Numbered from the stretch's first letter, positions 1-5,980 are shown. The stretch: 6,266 bases of DNA from Deltaproteobacteria bacterium (GCA_019309945.1 JAFDFH010000158.1:1-6266), one strand, 5' to 3'. Numbers and translations are program-made. Notes: generated from the sequence alone by a model not told the origin.

Positions 1-165
1 GGCGGGGGCCGCTCCGGCCTTCATCACGGTCTTGCGCACAGGTTCCTTGCCGGCAAAGGTCACTTTGCCGCCGCTGTCCTCGATCGTCAGACCGATCTCC
101 CGCAACATATTGTCTGTCACTTTGTGCATGTCATCGTGGTTGTTCACTTTTTGCTCTGTTATCAT
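1..165 (-). CDS. Unrecognised gene, N-terminal 55 codons (cut by window edge)
   Basis: A minus-strand frame begins with ATG at 165 and stays open to base 1, giving 55 residues that start MITEQKVNNHDDMHKVTDN. An AGGAGA Shine-Dalgarno sequence at 177-172 sits six bases before the ATG, which supports the start. The visible part is hydrophilic, with no signal peptide or membrane segment. It contains an acidic stretch (LTIEDSGGKVTFAGKEP) followed by a basic, alanine-rich stretch, suggesting a cytoplasmic protein. I do not recognise the family. It lies 67 bases downstream of the short secreted ORF at 233-391 on the same strand and could be co-transcribed with it. Confidence 0.7.
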   Translation of the reverse strand, partial: MITEQKVNNHDDMHKVTDNMLREIGLTIEDSGGKVTFAGKEPVRKTVMKAGAAPA

Positions 166-232
166 TGCTCTTCTCCTTTCGTTATGTCTCTCACAAGCTT
201 TGGAGAGAATTAATTGTTCGGTTTGCTGTTAG

Positions 233-391
233 TCACATGTAAGCCTGCACCCCTATGGTGTATGCCTGTTTCGTTTTTGCTTCGTCTTGAGTCAGAACGG
301 GTTTGTCTTTCTGAGCCGCAGTCGCTACACAGAGCCCAAACGTCATTGTTACGAGAAAACAAAATGCAGTAATTCTCTTGAATGATTTCAT
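233..391 (-). pseudogene. Short secreted ORF, probable N-terminal remnant of a DUF1254-family protein
   Basis: The frame runs from ATG at 391 to TGA at 233 and encodes 52 residues. A strong AAGGAGA ribosome site (403-397) lies upstream with a six-base spacer. Residues 1-26 form a typical Sec signal peptide: basic KSFKR, a hydrophobic core ITAFCFLVTMTFGLCVA, then a small-residue cleavage region near ATA/AQ. The mature part is only about 26 residues and ends TKQAYTIGVQAYM. DUF1254 proteins often begin their domain with an AYxYGYP motif at just this point, so the ORF looks like an intact start of such a gene truncated immediately before YGYP. No YGYP coding follows in any frame. A genuine small secreted peptide is the alternative. 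A DUF1214-like C-terminal scrap lies just upstream, which supports the remnant view. Confidence 0.6.
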
Positions 392-396
392 TGTTC

Positions 397-403
397 TCTC
401 CTT
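397..403 (-). promoter_or_regulatory. Shine-Dalgarno sequence of the 52-codon ORF
   Basis: AAGGAGA is read on the minus strand six bases before the ATG at 391, following an A/T-rich tract. It shows that the 52-codon frame is, or recently was, translated from this start. Confidence 0.7.
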
Positions 404-416
404 TTTTAAAAAATTT

Positions 417-515
417 TTACTTAACCTGCTGGAATTTCCAGGTTTTGTCTAAGATGGCCTTACTCGATCCGTAGGTGCGTAGTACCGCCCAGAAGGGTCC
501 ATTTGGCGCCGTCAA
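417..515 (-). pseudogene. DUF1214-like C-terminal fragment
   Basis: About 32 codons in the minus frame end with TAA at 419-417 and read TAPNGPFWAVLRTYG, then a SSKAILDKTWKFQQVK tail. This matches the usual end of DUF1254/DUF1214 proteins, where a (A)P-x-GPF-x-(L/V)xxR(L/T)Y segment is followed by a LDxTWK-type ending. There is no start codon or ribosome site. An in-frame stop lies just upstream at about 519-521, inside the AOR remnant. It therefore appears to be the tail of a gene whose body was lost where it was joined to the AOR fragment. Identification rests on motif memory over a short stretch. Confidence 0.55.
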
Positions 516-678
516 TCCTCACTTTTGGGCAACCCGTTTTCGTCCCAGTTGCGGGCGGCGTAGTATTCCCGCAGTAAAATGGCCATCTGCTCCGGGGTGA
601 TGCTTTTTTTCGTCTCGGGCAGCGCCTCGCTGGTAAAACGCTTCGGCAAATGGTCGTCTGCGGCCGTGAGTCCCTCGC
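512..678 (-). pseudogene. C-terminal fragment of an aldehyde:ferredoxin oxidoreductase (second copy)
   Basis: The frame reads EGLTAADDHLPKRF, then SEALPETKKSIT, AILLREYYAARNWDENG and LPKSED, with TGA at 514-512. This is the C-terminus of tungsten AOR-family enzymes. It is nearly identical to the end of the AOR gene at the right edge of the window: 163 aligned bases without gaps and 12 mismatches counted by hand. The copy has no start and no AOR sequence above EGLT. Homology stops abruptly at 678, 15 bases after the stop of the ATP-grasp gene. The frame continues upstream only as an out-of-frame shadow of that gene. I read it as a dead remnant left by recombination. Confidence 0.85.
516..678. 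repeat. Direct repeat, left copy (AOR 3' end)
   Basis: This segment aligns base for base, at a constant offset of 5478, with 5994-6156. There are about 12 substitutions in 163 positions (roughly 93% identity) and no indels. Both copies have the same orientation, and similarity ends abruptly on both sides. Most substitutions preserve the encoded residues, which suggests the copies evolved under coding constraint for part of their history or came from two related AOR genes. Confidence 0.9.
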
Positions 679-693
679 TGTTGTTTGTAGTGC

Positions 694-1956
694 TCAGGCT
701 GGTGTCTGATGCATGTCCCCCTTCATCGCAAACGTAGGAATCCATCCTCCGGGAGGCTTCAAGTTGACAGTGTCTGGACAGATTGAAGCACGCCCCGACA
801 TCAGGTAGCGCGCACCACGATAGGACCAAACGCGCAGGTCTGTCCATAGGGAAGTAGTTCCCGAGCCGTCCACTCTCAGCCGTGACTTCGGAACCCTTCG
901 TTGTGCCACGTACCCCTTTCCACCCCGAAGGAGCCGTTTCAGACGGGAGCGTCCCACTTGGGCACTGTTGAGCACCCCCTGACTGGCAAAGCCATGCACG
1001 GGCTTGAATACCAGATTCTCCTTCCTGCGCGCCAGCTCTTCGATGTTCTCTTGGCGAAGGAGCCACGTCTCCGGCACGAGAGAACTCAGCACCTCTCGCT
1101 CCCCAGTCTGAATGCCGAGTTCCCCGTCCCAGTCCGGCCGAGAAAGGTATTCGAGGAGACGCTTGTCGCTGCGCGTAGCGTAGGTAAAGGGGTTGGGAGC
1201 CACGTAAGTCCGCCCCTGCAGGTAGGCGGCCCGTAGGGGCGATAACATCTCGCTCTTAAAAAAGAAGTCCGTCGAGCGGTTGACCACGAACGAAACTTCT
1301 CGGCCCCGGCAGAGCAGATGCTTGCCGTCCCAAAGTAGACCCGACGGTGCGCTGATTGCCACCTTCCATCCCCTGCTCGCAAGCAGTTCTTGCAGCAAAA
1401 CCAGCTCCCGGTAGAACTTCCCCCTCTCCAGCGAATCGGCGTCGTCGAGAACCACCAAGATACCATCGGGCCTCCCTCTGAAAAAACCTTTTGCCTCTCT
1501 CTCCACCATCGCAGCCACGTGCTCTCCCAGGGTGACGATTGAAACGGGGGACTCGATGTCTTTGATGATCCCGGCATTCTCAAAGAATATGTGGTTGATA
1601 ATTCCCGCAAGGAGGGAACCCGAGCCATTATCGTTGAACTCAATGAGATGTGGCACATCGGGCTGGCCAGGCGGGAGATGGAAGTCCCAGGCGCTGAAGA
1701 AACAGACCTCGGGCCGTGTGGACCGCGCAATCTCTGGTGCACTGGCGCACACTCCGGCACGCCAGCTCGCGCGCTCAGTGACCTGGTCGAAGACCTTGAT
1801 TAACGCATCTATCTTGGCCAGGGCGCTGCAAGACACCCCCTGGTACCAAGGTGTAACCGAGAACTGGCTCGGCGCCTCCGGCATACCGGCAGCACAGAGC
1901 GCAGAGAAAAATGCCTCTGCAAATACATTGGTACCAACCCTACATTCTTGACACAT
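694..1956 (-). CDS. ATP-grasp ligase-like protein, probably circularly permuted
   Basis: The product is 420 residues from the ATG at 1956. I preferred this start over an ATG 33 bases upstream because GGGAGGT lies six bases before it. ATP-grasp features appear in permuted order. Residues 90-93 (WDFH) and 104-110 (LIEFNDN) resemble the Mg-ligand region DFHL...LIEINTN of a family of about 400-residue bacterial ATP-grasp proteins. Residues 164-174 (DGILVVLDDAD) look like a Rossmann-type strand and loop. Residues 225-231 (VNRSTDF) match the family's NRxTDF. Residues 315-328 (LVFKPVHGFASQGV) hold the ATP-binding lysine and glycine-rich loop. Residues 373-403 end in the family's (T)xNxxxPGG signature. 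Such enzymes join a carboxylate to an amine or thiol through an acyl phosphate; the substrate is unknown. No signal peptide is seen. It sits 93 bases below a glutamate-cysteine-ligase-like fragment. Confidence 0.8.
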   Translation of the reverse strand: MCQECRVGTNVFAEAFFSALCAAGMPEAPSQFSVTPWYQGVSCSALAKIDALIKVFDQVTERASWRAGVCASAPEIARSTRPEVCFFSAWDFHLPPGQPDVPHLIEFNDNGSGSLLAGIINHIFFENAGIIKDIESPVSIVTLGEHVAAMVEREAKGFFRGRPDGILVVLDDADSLERGKFYRELVLLQELLASRGWKVAISAPSGLLWDGKHLLCRGREVSFVVNRSTDFFFKSEMLSPLRAAYLQGRTYVAPNPFTYATRSDKRLLEYLSRPDWDGELGIQTGEREVLSSLVPETWLLRQENIEELARRKENLVFKPVHGFASQGVLNSAQVGRSRLKRLLRGGKGYVAQRRVPKSRLRVDGSGTTSLWTDLRVWSYRGARYLMSGRASICPDTVNLKPPGGWIPTFAMKGDMHQTPA

Positions 1957-1962
1957 CGAGTT

Positions 1963-1969
1963 ACCTCCC
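1963..1969 (-). promoter_or_regulatory. Shine-Dalgarno sequence deciding the ATP-grasp start
   Basis: GGGAGGT on the minus strand is followed by six bases and the ATG at 1956. The ATG at 1989 has no comparable site, so the start at 1956 is preferred. The protein then begins MCQECRVGTN. Confidence 0.75.
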
Positions 1970-2049
1970 GTAAAGGTACTGAAGTGCATAGTGGCAGTGG
2001 CTGATCGGTCCGCTTACAATAACCAGCAATAAAATCACATGGACTTCCG

Positions 2050-2412
2050 TTAAAAGCAATTGTCAGACCGCGGATTTGAACTTGAACTGAGCCTCTTAAC
2101 TGTTTTCATCAAAGGTCTGAAAACCATATCGAAAAAGCCGCAATGTTCAATCAATGTCTTTAACTTCTCCTGGCGATCTCCTTGCCAGTTTTGCAGAAGT
2201 TGCTCCGCGAGAGTAACGCCACCCTCAATCAGACTGTCGAGGTCGTTCAGAAAATGACTCTCGCTCCTCTCCTGGCAACGCCCGATTTTTATACGGTCAA
2301 GACCATCTCGGGCCAGATTAAGACAGGTGCGCGCCTCGAGGCGGTGGCGGCGGTCATGCAGCCTTCCGAGCCGGGAGAAATCGTCTACTTCAGCGCGATT
2401 TTTCGACGGTTC
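2050..2412 (-). pseudogene. Glutamate-cysteine-ligase-like C-terminal fragment
   Basis: A minus frame of 120 codons is open from just after a TAG at 2415-2413 to TAA at 2052-2050. It has no usable start and no ribosome site near its head. It reads RLEARTCLNLARDGLDRI, then ERSESHFLNDLDSLIEGG, VTLAEQLLQNWQGD and KLKTLIEHCGFFD. The order (xxARxGL, then DESxFLxPLxxIxxxGxTxAExLL, then a short tail) resembles the C-terminal region of GCS2-type glutamate-cysteine ligases such as EgtA or plant/alphaproteobacterial GshA. The ligase core of several hundred residues is missing upstream, where only about 107 bases separate it from the previous gene. It seems to be a decapitated gene. Its position directly above an ATP-grasp ligase suggests the two once worked together. 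The family call is from motif memory. Confidence 0.5.
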
Positions 2413-2519
2413 CTATCGTCGGCACGACAGCGGCCCTGCCGCGCCGTCGGTGCCGCAGCCGCTGGTGTCACACGCGTGGTGTCCGCTTTAGCAGTCGAAC
2501 AAGCTGGCCTGGGGCGGCG
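2413..2519. other. Intergenic segment with a GC-rich hairpin
   Basis: No convincing coding is visible in any frame between the stop of the second HCCA-like gene and the ligase-like fragment. It contains an imperfect inverted repeat at 2420-2455: CGGCAC pairs with GTGCCG, inside which GAC pairs with GTC and GCGGC with GCCGC, with small bulges. On the transcribed minus strand no U-tract follows, so it is not a standard intrinsic terminator. An 8-base palindrome CACGCGTG lies nearby at about 2471-2478. The segment may mark the deletion junction of the ligase-like gene. Confidence 0.4.
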
Positions 2520-3491
2520 TCAGACCCTGTTGTTGAACGTCGGTAGCGGCCCGCCGTCTTTTCGGGTCAAACCGTTCTCGGCCAGTCGCCAGAAGAAGCA
2601 GTCAAACATGTCCTGACCGAAGAACGGCTCGCCTCGGAACACCATCAACGGAACACCGCCGTGCCCGGTTTTACCTTTGGCCTGCCCCACTTCGGCGAGC
2701 ACATCGCTGTATTTCTTCGGGTTAGCTCTGACATCGGCAAGAACCGCTTCGCCGTCCATTCCGGCCCGGTTCATGTATTCGGCCAGATGGTCTGGCCAGC
2801 CGTCCACGGTGCCATTCCACAACATGTGCGACACATGATCAAGGAACTCGCCACCCTTGTCCTGCAGTTTTGCTGCCGCGGCACAACGCGAAATCAAGTA
2901 GACAAGGGGCTGGTTTAGCTCCGCCGTCGGGATGTTAAGCGTGACGTGATAGGGCGGCCAGGTGTCCTGAATCACAACCTCGGGCCGAGGCCTGCGGAAC
3001 GGGATACCAAGACGCCTCGCCACCCGGTGTTGGTCGATCATGTCGTAGTTCCATCGGTACCACGGAGCCCCCGGGAAACCACCGGACTTCACGGCGATCG
3101 GAAGCGTCGGCATGAAGTTCATTTTTACGTTATAGTACTTGTTGAGCGCTAGTATCCGGTTCAGCACAAGATAGCAGTACGGGCTGCGCATTGACCAGTA
3201 GAGGTCGTATTTCAGCGGGTTCTTTGCTGTGACCTCCGCAGTCAGCGGCGTAGGCATTTTCACTATTGGCGGGTGAACGCCATCGGTGTAGTGATCCGAG
3301 ATATAAGTCTCGGGAAGGGGGCTCTCCGATCCGCGCCAGGGCTGATGACGCACCTCGCCGCCTGTCTGGGCGGAGGCAAGTTTCAAAGGCCTTGCGAGCG
3401 TCGCAGCAGTCAATGCTGCACCCGCAATCAGCAGATTGCGGCGGTTCATATTTTCGGGGCCGATCTTTGGGTCTTGGTTTTCGTTCTTCAT
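2520..3491 (-). CDS. Tat-exported DsbA/HCCA-isomerase-like thioredoxin-fold protein (copy 2, motifs intact)
   Basis: The product is 323 residues from the ATG at 3491; AGGAG at 3503-3499 is seven bases from this ATG but only one base from the ATG at 3497. Residues 16-42 are a Tat signal: NRRNLL, then an alanine-rich hydrophobic core and LASA cleavage near residue 41. The mature protein matches the DsbA-like fold of 2-hydroxychromene-2-carboxylate isomerase and kappa-class GST. It has a first strand KYDLYWSMRSPYCYL (94-108) with the SPY motif that carries the active-site serine in those enzymes, a helical insert, GIPFRRPRP (162-170), and GGVPLMVFRGEPFFGQD (278-294) containing the expected cis-proline. 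There is no CxxC, so disulfide chemistry is unlikely. HCCA isomerases are usually cytoplasmic and about 200 residues, so the export signal and extra N-terminal 90 residues are unusual. It follows its paralogue after about 34 bases. Confidence 0.8.
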   Translation of the reverse strand: MKNENQDPKIGPENMNRRNLLIAGAALTAATLARPLKLASAQTGGEVRHQPWRGSESPLPETYISDHYTDGVHPPIVKMPTPLTAEVTAKNPLKYDLYWSMRSPYCYLVLNRILALNKYYNVKMNFMPTLPIAVKSGGFPGAPWYRWNYDMIDQHRVARRLGIPFRRPRPEVVIQDTWPPYHVTLNIPTAELNQPLVYLISRCAAAAKLQDKGGEFLDHVSHMLWNGTVDGWPDHLAEYMNRAGMDGEAVLADVRANPKKYSDVLAEVGQAKGKTGHGGVPLMVFRGEPFFGQDMFDCFFWRLAENGLTRKDGGPLPTFNNRV

Positions 3492-3498
3492 GAGCATT

Positions 3499-3503
3499 CT
3501 CCT
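3499..3503 (-). promoter_or_regulatory. Shine-Dalgarno sequence deciding the start of HCCA-like copy 2
   Basis: AGGAG at 3503-3499 leaves a seven-base spacer to the ATG at 3491 but only one base to the ATG at 3497. The downstream ATG is therefore the likely start. Confidence 0.7.
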
Positions 3504-3525
3504 AATTCTGGTTGGTAACTGCCGT

Positions 3526-4521
3526 TTAGTCTTTCCGCGAGGCTGGAAGAAAAATGTCGTTTTCGGGTTTTCGCGTCAAGCCGTTCTGTTCCAACGTCCA
3601 GAACAATTGATCGAAGCGGTTCTGCCCCGGGAAAGGTTCCTGACGGAATGCCGCGACCACGTCGCCTTCATGACCTGTTGCGGTCTGTCCCCAAAGATGT
3701 TTTGTTAGCTGGCCGTCATATGATTTCGCGTTGGATTTGACGTCGGCGTCCATTGCCTTGCCGTCCATTCCGGCATTATCCAATGCCTGGACAACCTGAC
3801 TAGGCCAATCCTTGGTCTGGCCATTCCAAATCATCCGGTAGACGCTGTCCAAAAACGCTTCGCCCTTGTTCTGAAGCGCCGCAGCCGCAGCCAGCCGGCT
3901 AATATAATAGGCGAGCTTCTGCTTCTCTTCGCCAATGGGGGCATCAAGCCTCCGCATCCGGGGCGGCCAGACGTCCTTCACCACAACTGGCGGTTTCGGG
4001 AATTCGAATGGTACGCCCATTAATTTCGCGATGCGCCGGAATTCGACGACGTTGTAGTTGTACGTGTAAGGGAACTCGCCTGTCTCGCCGGTCAATACCT
4101 CGCGCGGCAAGATTGGCCGGAAGTTCATTTTGACATTGAAGCCTTCGCCCATCGCCAGCAATCGGTCAAGCATGAGATAACCTGAGGCGCTGTTCATGCT
4201 GATGAACAAGTCATACTCAAGCGGGTTATCCTCGTTCACGATTGCGGTTAGTGGCGGCGGCATTTTCTTGATCGGAGGGTGGACGTCGTCGCTGACATGG
4301 TTCGCAACCCAGTTCTGAGGCAAAGGAAGTGTGTATCCGGCCCGTGGTTGGATCCTTTTGACGGCGTCAGTCGTCTGCGCAAAAGCCATTCCGCTGGCAG
4401 AAGCCAAGGCCGCAGCACCCAAACTGGCGCCACCGGCAAGCAAAAACCTGCGTCGATTGACGTCTACCTTCGTCAGTTCTTCGGTGTCCTGAATCGTGTC
4501 TGGCAAATTCTTGTAACTCAT
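3526..4521 (-). CDS. Tat-exported DsbA/HCCA-isomerase-like protein (copy 1, active-site motifs lost)
   Basis: The product is 331 residues. The ATG at 4521 overlaps the cupin stop as TAATG, with AAGGAGGAG at 4535-4527 five bases upstream, so translational coupling is likely. A Tat signal occupies residues 21-48: NRRRFLLAGG, a hydrophobic AALASASG core and AFA cleavage near residue 48. The rest parallels copy 2: the HPPIKKMPPPLTA linker (81-93), first strand EYDLFISMNSASGYLML (102-118), NVKMNFRPILP (129-139), GVPFEFPKPP (169-178), the WNG...DWP segment (232-240), and the C-terminal GQNRFDQLFW (299-308). The SPY triplet of HCCA isomerases is replaced by SAS (111-113). The GVP cis-proline region is replaced by GHEGDVV (283-289). 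This suggests lost isomerase or transferase chemistry, perhaps a binding role or a partner for copy 2. Confidence 0.8.
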   Translation of the reverse strand: MSYKNLPDTIQDTEELTKVDVNRRRFLLAGGASLGAAALASASGMAFAQTTDAVKRIQPRAGYTLPLPQNWVANHVSDDVHPPIKKMPPPLTAIVNEDNPLEYDLFISMNSASGYLMLDRLLAMGEGFNVKMNFRPILPREVLTGETGEFPYTYNYNVVEFRRIAKLMGVPFEFPKPPVVVKDVWPPRMRRLDAPIGEEKQKLAYYISRLAAAAALQNKGEAFLDSVYRMIWNGQTKDWPSQVVQALDNAGMDGKAMDADVKSNAKSYDGQLTKHLWGQTATGHEGDVVAAFRQEPFPGQNRFDQLFWTLEQNGLTRKPENDIFLPASRKD

Positions 4522-4898
4522 TATAACTCCTCCTTCAGTTGTGCCCGCCGTCCTATTTCAGCTTCTCGGCGCAGCTTTAGGTTCACGTAAGAGCATATTA
4601 TCGGACCCTGACCCAGCGCAGTACTCGACGAGAGCAGTATCCGTTTCTCACCATCGCTGACGCCGATCTCCAGCGTTCCCGACATCATCATCCATTGATG
4701 CTTGGGTGCAGGATGAAAATCACCGAACCAGCCCGGTGGAAAACCGATCGCACACGTTCCGGTTGCATTCTGATGGGGAGATATGGCGATTGGTGGCGCC
4801 GGTGGCGCATAATCCGCTTCTTTCAAAGGAACGTCCATATCTTTGAAGTCGGTCTCCCTGTTTTCATCCGCATAAATCTTGACGTACTTCAAGTTCAT
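4521..4898 (-). CDS. Small cupin-domain protein with atypical C-terminus
   Basis: The product is 125 residues with AGGAGG at 4911-4906, seven bases before the ATG. The N-terminal two-thirds match a family of single-domain cupins of about 120 residues: YVKIYADENRE (5-15), DVPLKEADYAPPAPP (22-36), FPPGWFGDFHPAPKHQ (53-68) and MSGTLEIGVSDGE (72-84). H62 and H67 are candidate metal ligands, with Q68 after them. In relatives the next segment normally contains a PGD turn and an LVEDTTGKGH-like second motif. Here residues 85-125 (KRILLSSSTALGQGP onward) lack a clear PGD and GKGH, so the metal site looks incomplete or the tail is shortened or frameshifted. Substrate and function are unknown; many members are annotated only as cupin proteins. 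No signal peptide, so probably cytoplasmic. Confidence 0.75.
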   Translation of the reverse strand: MNLKYVKIYADENRETDFKDMDVPLKEADYAPPAPPIAISPHQNATGTCAIGFPPGWFGDFHPAPKHQWMMMSGTLEIGVSDGEKRILLSSSTALGQGPIICSYVNLKLRREAEIGRRAQLKEEL

Positions 4899-4913
4899 TC
4901 GTTGTCCTCCTTT

Positions 4914-5024
4914 TTAGTGTTTTGTCAGAGTTAACGATACACTGCCAAAGACGGCAACCGTTGCGAGTACCGTTGCCACGAAAAGATAAAATTTAAAGCT
5001 TAAAACAGTTCTTCTTTCAATCAT
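4914..5024 (-). CDS. 36-residue single-span membrane protein
   Basis: ATG at 5024 to TAA at 4914 encodes 36 residues. AGGAG at 5036-5032 lies seven bases before the start. The sequence begins MIERRTVLSFK and continues with an uninterrupted hydrophobic stretch of about 20 residues (FYLFVATVLATVAVFGSVSL), ending LTLTKH. Positive charges before the span predict the N-terminus inside. It fills the gap between the propeller stop and the cupin start, ending 15 bases before the cupin ATG, and its stop precedes the cupin ribosome site. The spacing and strong ribosome site support a real operon member. It could anchor or help assemble the neighbouring proteins; the family is unrecognised. Confidence 0.7.
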   Translation of the reverse strand: MIERRTVLSFKFYLFVATVLATVAVFGSVSLTLTKH

Positions 5025-5048
5025 CTTTCATCTCCTTTACGATTTAGG

Positions 5049-5068
5049 GCATCCAGCCAAAGGGATGC
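5049..5068 (-). other. Stem-loop just after the propeller stop codon
   Basis: GCATCC (5049-5054) and GGATGC (5063-5068) form a perfect six-base stem with an eight-base loop, starting four bases after the propeller's TAA. No U-run follows on the transcribed strand. It is more likely an mRNA-stabilising or attenuating hairpin within the operon than a terminator. Confidence 0.4.
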
Positions 5069-5072
5069 TTCT

Positions 5073-5954
5073 TTATTCTGCGGTAAAAAACAGACCGAGC
5101 GGCAAGGCTGTTGTGGCAATCTTCTTGGCGTTACTGCCGCCCATATCAGATTCCCAGATGGCGCCTGACACTTCGGAAACAAGCACTTCGGTGTAATAAA
5201 GCCTCCTTTTGTTAGGGTCCATAGTGATGCCGATCGGTGCCGAGACCCCTGTAATGATTGGGCTAAGGCTGGCACCATCGATATCGTTCTTATCCATGTT
5301 TACGCGGTAGACGCCGCCAACTTCCCTGGCCGTCCAGTAGAGGGTTCTGCTCTCAAAATCGATGAGCAGATCAACCGGATATTCCGTGTCTTTGACAACG
5401 ACCTCGACATCGCTGCCGTTTAGGTTTGCGCGCTTGATGTTGTTCGCATAACGGTCCGTGAAGTAGACTTTGCCATTCGGCTTATCCAGGGCAATTCCTA
5501 CCGGACTAATGACATCGGTTGAAACGATCGTTTCGACAGAAGTGCCATCCAGATTTGATCTCATTATTTTGGGGTTGACATTTTTATCACCAACATCGCC
5601 TCGGTCGCTCCAGTAAACCTTTCCGCCGGGCACATCCAGCGCGAGTTGTTTGGGTGTTGTTGTGATGCCGGTGGGGACGAGATTTTCAACATTTTGGCCA
5701 TCCAGATCGGACCTCATGATTCTGCCATCGTTGATGGCTACCGATTTGTCCGCAGCCCCTCCCGGCCCCATATCCGTCCAGTAAATCTTACCGCCGGTAA
5801 TATCGACTTCGATCCCGTCCGGTTCTATAACGTCGCTGCCGGTAGCGAGAGTTCTTTCATTTGAACCATCTGCATTCATAACTTTGACAGCACCCGCACC
5901 GGAAAAACTCCCTGTCACGAAATATAGCTTTGCATCATTTGTTTTGGTATCCAT
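5073..5954 (-). CDS. YWTD (LDL-receptor class B-like) six-bladed beta-propeller protein
   Basis: The product is 293 residues, with AAGGAG at 5968-5963 eight bases before the ATG, and starts 26 bases after the AOR stop. Blade signatures recur about every 45-55 residues: a degenerate YFVT (11-14), YWTD (58-61), YWSD (114-117), YFTD (164-167), YWTA (206-209) and YYTE (253-256). Each is preceded by a D-x-x-x-(G/R)-K/L strand and several are followed by IMRSDLDG or IKRANLNG turns. The closing strand LGLFFTAE completes the ring. Such folds are usually binding scaffolds, in bacteria often related to SMP-30 or NHL propellers that bind small ligands. There is no signal peptide, so unlike most YWTD proteins it appears cytoplasmic. 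Its place next to the AOR hints at a partner or sensor role. Confidence 0.9.
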   Translation of the reverse strand: MDTKTNDAKLYFVTGSFSGAGAVKVMNADGSNERTLATGSDVIEPDGIEVDITGGKIYWTDMGPGGAADKSVAINDGRIMRSDLDGQNVENLVPTGITTTPKQLALDVPGGKVYWSDRGDVGDKNVNPKIMRSNLDGTSVETIVSTDVISPVGIALDKPNGKVYFTDRYANNIKRANLNGSDVEVVVKDTEYPVDLLIDFESRTLYWTAREVGGVYRVNMDKNDIDGASLSPIITGVSAPIGITMDPNKRRLYYTEVLVSEVSGAIWESDMGGSNAKKIATTALPLGLFFTAE

Positions 5955-5980
5955 AAGTAGAGCTCCTTATTCATTTTCGA

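Noticed and set aside
187..208. TCTCTC/GAGAGA six-base inverted repeat with a ten-base loop
   Set aside because: The stem is short and weak and no U-tract follows, so it is too little to call a terminator or regulator.
404..420. A/T-rich run as a possible terminator after the DUF1214-like scrap
   Set aside because: There is no GC stem before it, and it sits just upstream of a ribosome site, so it is more likely a leader sequence.
512..1066. A 184-codon minus-strand frame that joins the AOR remnant to upstream sequence
   Set aside because: Everything above the AOR portion is an alternative frame of the ATP-grasp gene and resembles no protein. Only the last 55 codons are meaningful.
1086..1760. 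A 224-codon minus-strand open frame inside the ATP-grasp gene
   Set aside because: It is rich in S, R, W and P, as frame-shifted reading produces, and lacks motifs, whereas the overlapping frame carries the ATP-grasp signatures.
2182..2616. A 144-codon plus-strand open frame over the intergenic region and the end of the second HCCA-like gene
   Set aside because: It starts at a TTG without a ribosome site, runs antisense into a clearly coding gene, and has no recognisable motifs. The opposite strand at 2050-2412 reads much more like protein.
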